Source of the DNA: JBOGGX01 sp050744245 | GTDB lineage: Bacteria > Actinomycetota > Acidimicrobiia > Acidimicrobiales > JBOGGX01 | Direction of reading: 5' to 3' | DNA: 21,916 nucleotides | NCBI GenBank assembly: GCA_050744245.1 | Contig: JBOGGX010000219.1 | Span: 1 to 21,916, forward strand | Part shown: positions 21,220 through 21,916 of the stretch, in pieces | Position numbering within the stretch: the first letter of the stretch is position 1 | Layout: the number at the start of each line of letters is the position of its first letter | Position numbers and translations under genes: made by a program | Notes under the pieces: model-generated | Seen by the model: the letters and a program-made list of their open reading frames with translations, nothing else | The model's database searches: none | What the model was told of the DNA's origin: nothing

Positions 21220-21916
21220 ATGCAGCACGACGAGGTAGTCGATCGGCTTCGAGCCCTGGCCCGTCAGGTACCGGACGAGGCCACCACCGAGGTGCATCTC
21301 CGACGGGCGCACGCGGTGGCCGAGCGGGTCCGCCATCGGAGCCGGGTGGCGCTGGCCGCCGCCTGCGTGGCGCTCGTCGCCGTGCCGGCGGCGCTGGCGG
21401 TGGCGGTCGCCGAGGACCGAGCTCCGAGCCGCATCACACCGGGGCAGGTGCCCGGAGAGGAGGAGTTCACCTGTGCCGGCCCCCCACCGTTCGCGGGCGA
21501 GGTACCCGAAGGTGAGACGGAGGAGGAACGAGCGGCCAGCCGGGCGGCCGAATCGGAGGCGTTCGAGACCTGGCGGGCCGCCAACTGTCCCGAGGACGAC
21601 GAGGGGCAAGGGCCACCGACGGGTGCGCCCCCGGCGGGCGACGGGTGCGCGGGTCCCCCACCGTTCGCCGAGGTGCCGGGCGAGCCCGCCGATCCGTCCG
21701 GCGGAGCGATCCCGTCACCGAGGGCCGACGAGGCCACCACCTTCGCCGAGTCCCGTGCCGCGTGCAACGACGAGACCGCTCCCGGCGTGCCGGCCGGTTC
21801 GGACCCGCCGGGCGCGGGGTCCGAGCCAGGGGAGAGCGAGGTGCCGCCCGAGGGAGTGCCTGCGGGTCCGCCCGAGGGAGTGCCCGCGGGTCCGCCCGAG
21901 GGAGTGCCCGCGGGTC
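21220..21916 (+). CDS. Membrane-anchored protein with duplicated cysteine module and Pro/Glu/Gly repeats, partial
   Basis: 232 codons to the right edge. Residues 1-43 are a helical, charged cytosolic part (MQHDEVVDRLRALARQVPDE, RRAHAVAERVRHRSR), then a membrane helix (VALAAACVALVAVPAALAVA, about 44-64), a layout like small anti-sigma factors, though no sigma-factor gene is adjacent. Outside are two similar modules. Module 1 runs from CAGPPPFAGEVPEG through an acidic helix to FETWRAANCPEDD. Module 2 runs from CAGPPPFAEVPGEP to FAESRAACNDET. Each begins and ends with a cysteine, which suggests one disulfide per module. The chain then enters a PPEGVPAG repeat that continues beyond the window. 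The ATG at 21220 has no clear ribosome site; a GTG at 21133 is possible. Function unknown. Confidence 0.7.
   Translation, partial: MQHDEVVDRLRALARQVPDEATTEVHLRRAHAVAERVRHRSRVALAAACVALVAVPAALAVAVAEDRAPSRITPGQVPGEEEFTCAGPPPFAGEVPEGETEEERAASRAAESEAFETWRAANCPEDDEGQGPPTGAPPAGDGCAGPPPFAEVPGEPADPSGGAIPSPRADEATTFAESRAACNDETAPGVPAGSDPPGAGSEPGESEVPPEGVPAGPPEGVPAGPPEGVPAG
21844..21915 (+). repeat. 24-bp in-frame tandem repeat, three copies reaching the window edge
   Basis: Three consecutive 24-bp units (21844-21867, 21868-21891, 21892-21915) each encode PPEGVPAG. They differ only by T or C at the Pro codon of the first unit. The near identity at DNA level, including third positions, points to recent slippage expansion. 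The number of copies may continue to the right. Confidence 0.92.

Noticed and set aside
21220..21420. Calling the last gene an anti-sigma factor
   Set aside because: The cytosolic part and single helix fit, but no zinc-binding HxxxCxxC motif and no adjacent sigma factor gene are present.
21844..21915. Short direct repeats as a CRISPR array
   Set aside because: The units are contiguous 24-bp copies without spacers, in frame within a coding region.

Overview
This is a high-GC window (roughly 70% by eye). Its contents point to an actinobacterium (Actinomycetota): GTG starts, four-base ATGA/GTGA gene overlaps, apparently leaderless promoters, a tRNA without an encoded CCA, and proteins resembling actinobacterial families. 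An Acidimicrobiia-like lineage is my guess from protein style only; there is no rRNA or marker gene to settle it.

Layout. (1) 1-5.3 kb: a minus-strand pair, a large secreted multidomain nuclease followed 4 nt later by an Hsp70-family protein that runs off the left edge. A plus-strand secreted CHRD-domain protein diverges from them and ends at a strong hairpin. (2) 5.3-10.5 kb: a decay zone. An intact XRE-cupin regulator faces remnants of an M24 peptidase, an E1-beta ketoacid dehydrogenase subunit, the left end of an IS110-family element and a 3-hydroxyisobutyrate dehydrogenase-like gene. These are joined end to end by deletions and carry several single-base frameshifts. Intact DUF1801 and cold-shock genes sit among them, followed by a haem-binding-domain gene with an in-frame amber codon and a class V aminotransferase whose catalytic-lysine segment is missing. 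(3) 10.5-15.8 kb: a proline-catabolism neighbourhood with a full-length bifunctional PutA, a translationally coupled zinc-ribbon membrane protein, a convergent Lrp/AsnC regulator, and a single-pass membrane protein. (4) 15.8-20.3 kb: tRNA-Val(GAC), then a TetR regulator divergent from a tightly overlapped operon. The operon holds a cupredoxin-like lipoprotein that has lost two of four copper-ligand positions, an ABC ATPase, an ABC-2 type permease, a small membrane protein and a 52-aa ORF. It ends in a frameshifted membrane-protein remnant fused to the C-terminal part of an IS110 transposase. (5) 20.3-21.9 kb: a VapBC-type toxin-antitoxin pair behind a perfect palindrome, then a membrane-anchored protein with a duplicated cysteine module and a 24-bp in-frame tandem repeat that runs off the right edge.

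The signals most worth a second look are: the structured leader upstream of the IS110 transposase fragment (a possible bridge RNA locus); the copper-ligand loss in the cupredoxin of the TetR/ABC operon; the aminotransferase missing its PLP lysine; the chain of deletion joints that collapsed a catabolic cluster; and the nuclease-Hsp70 pairing. I found no CRISPR array, rRNA, prophage or integrase. I do not see a clearly novel defence or biosynthetic system. All homology statements come from motif recognition by eye, with no database search.
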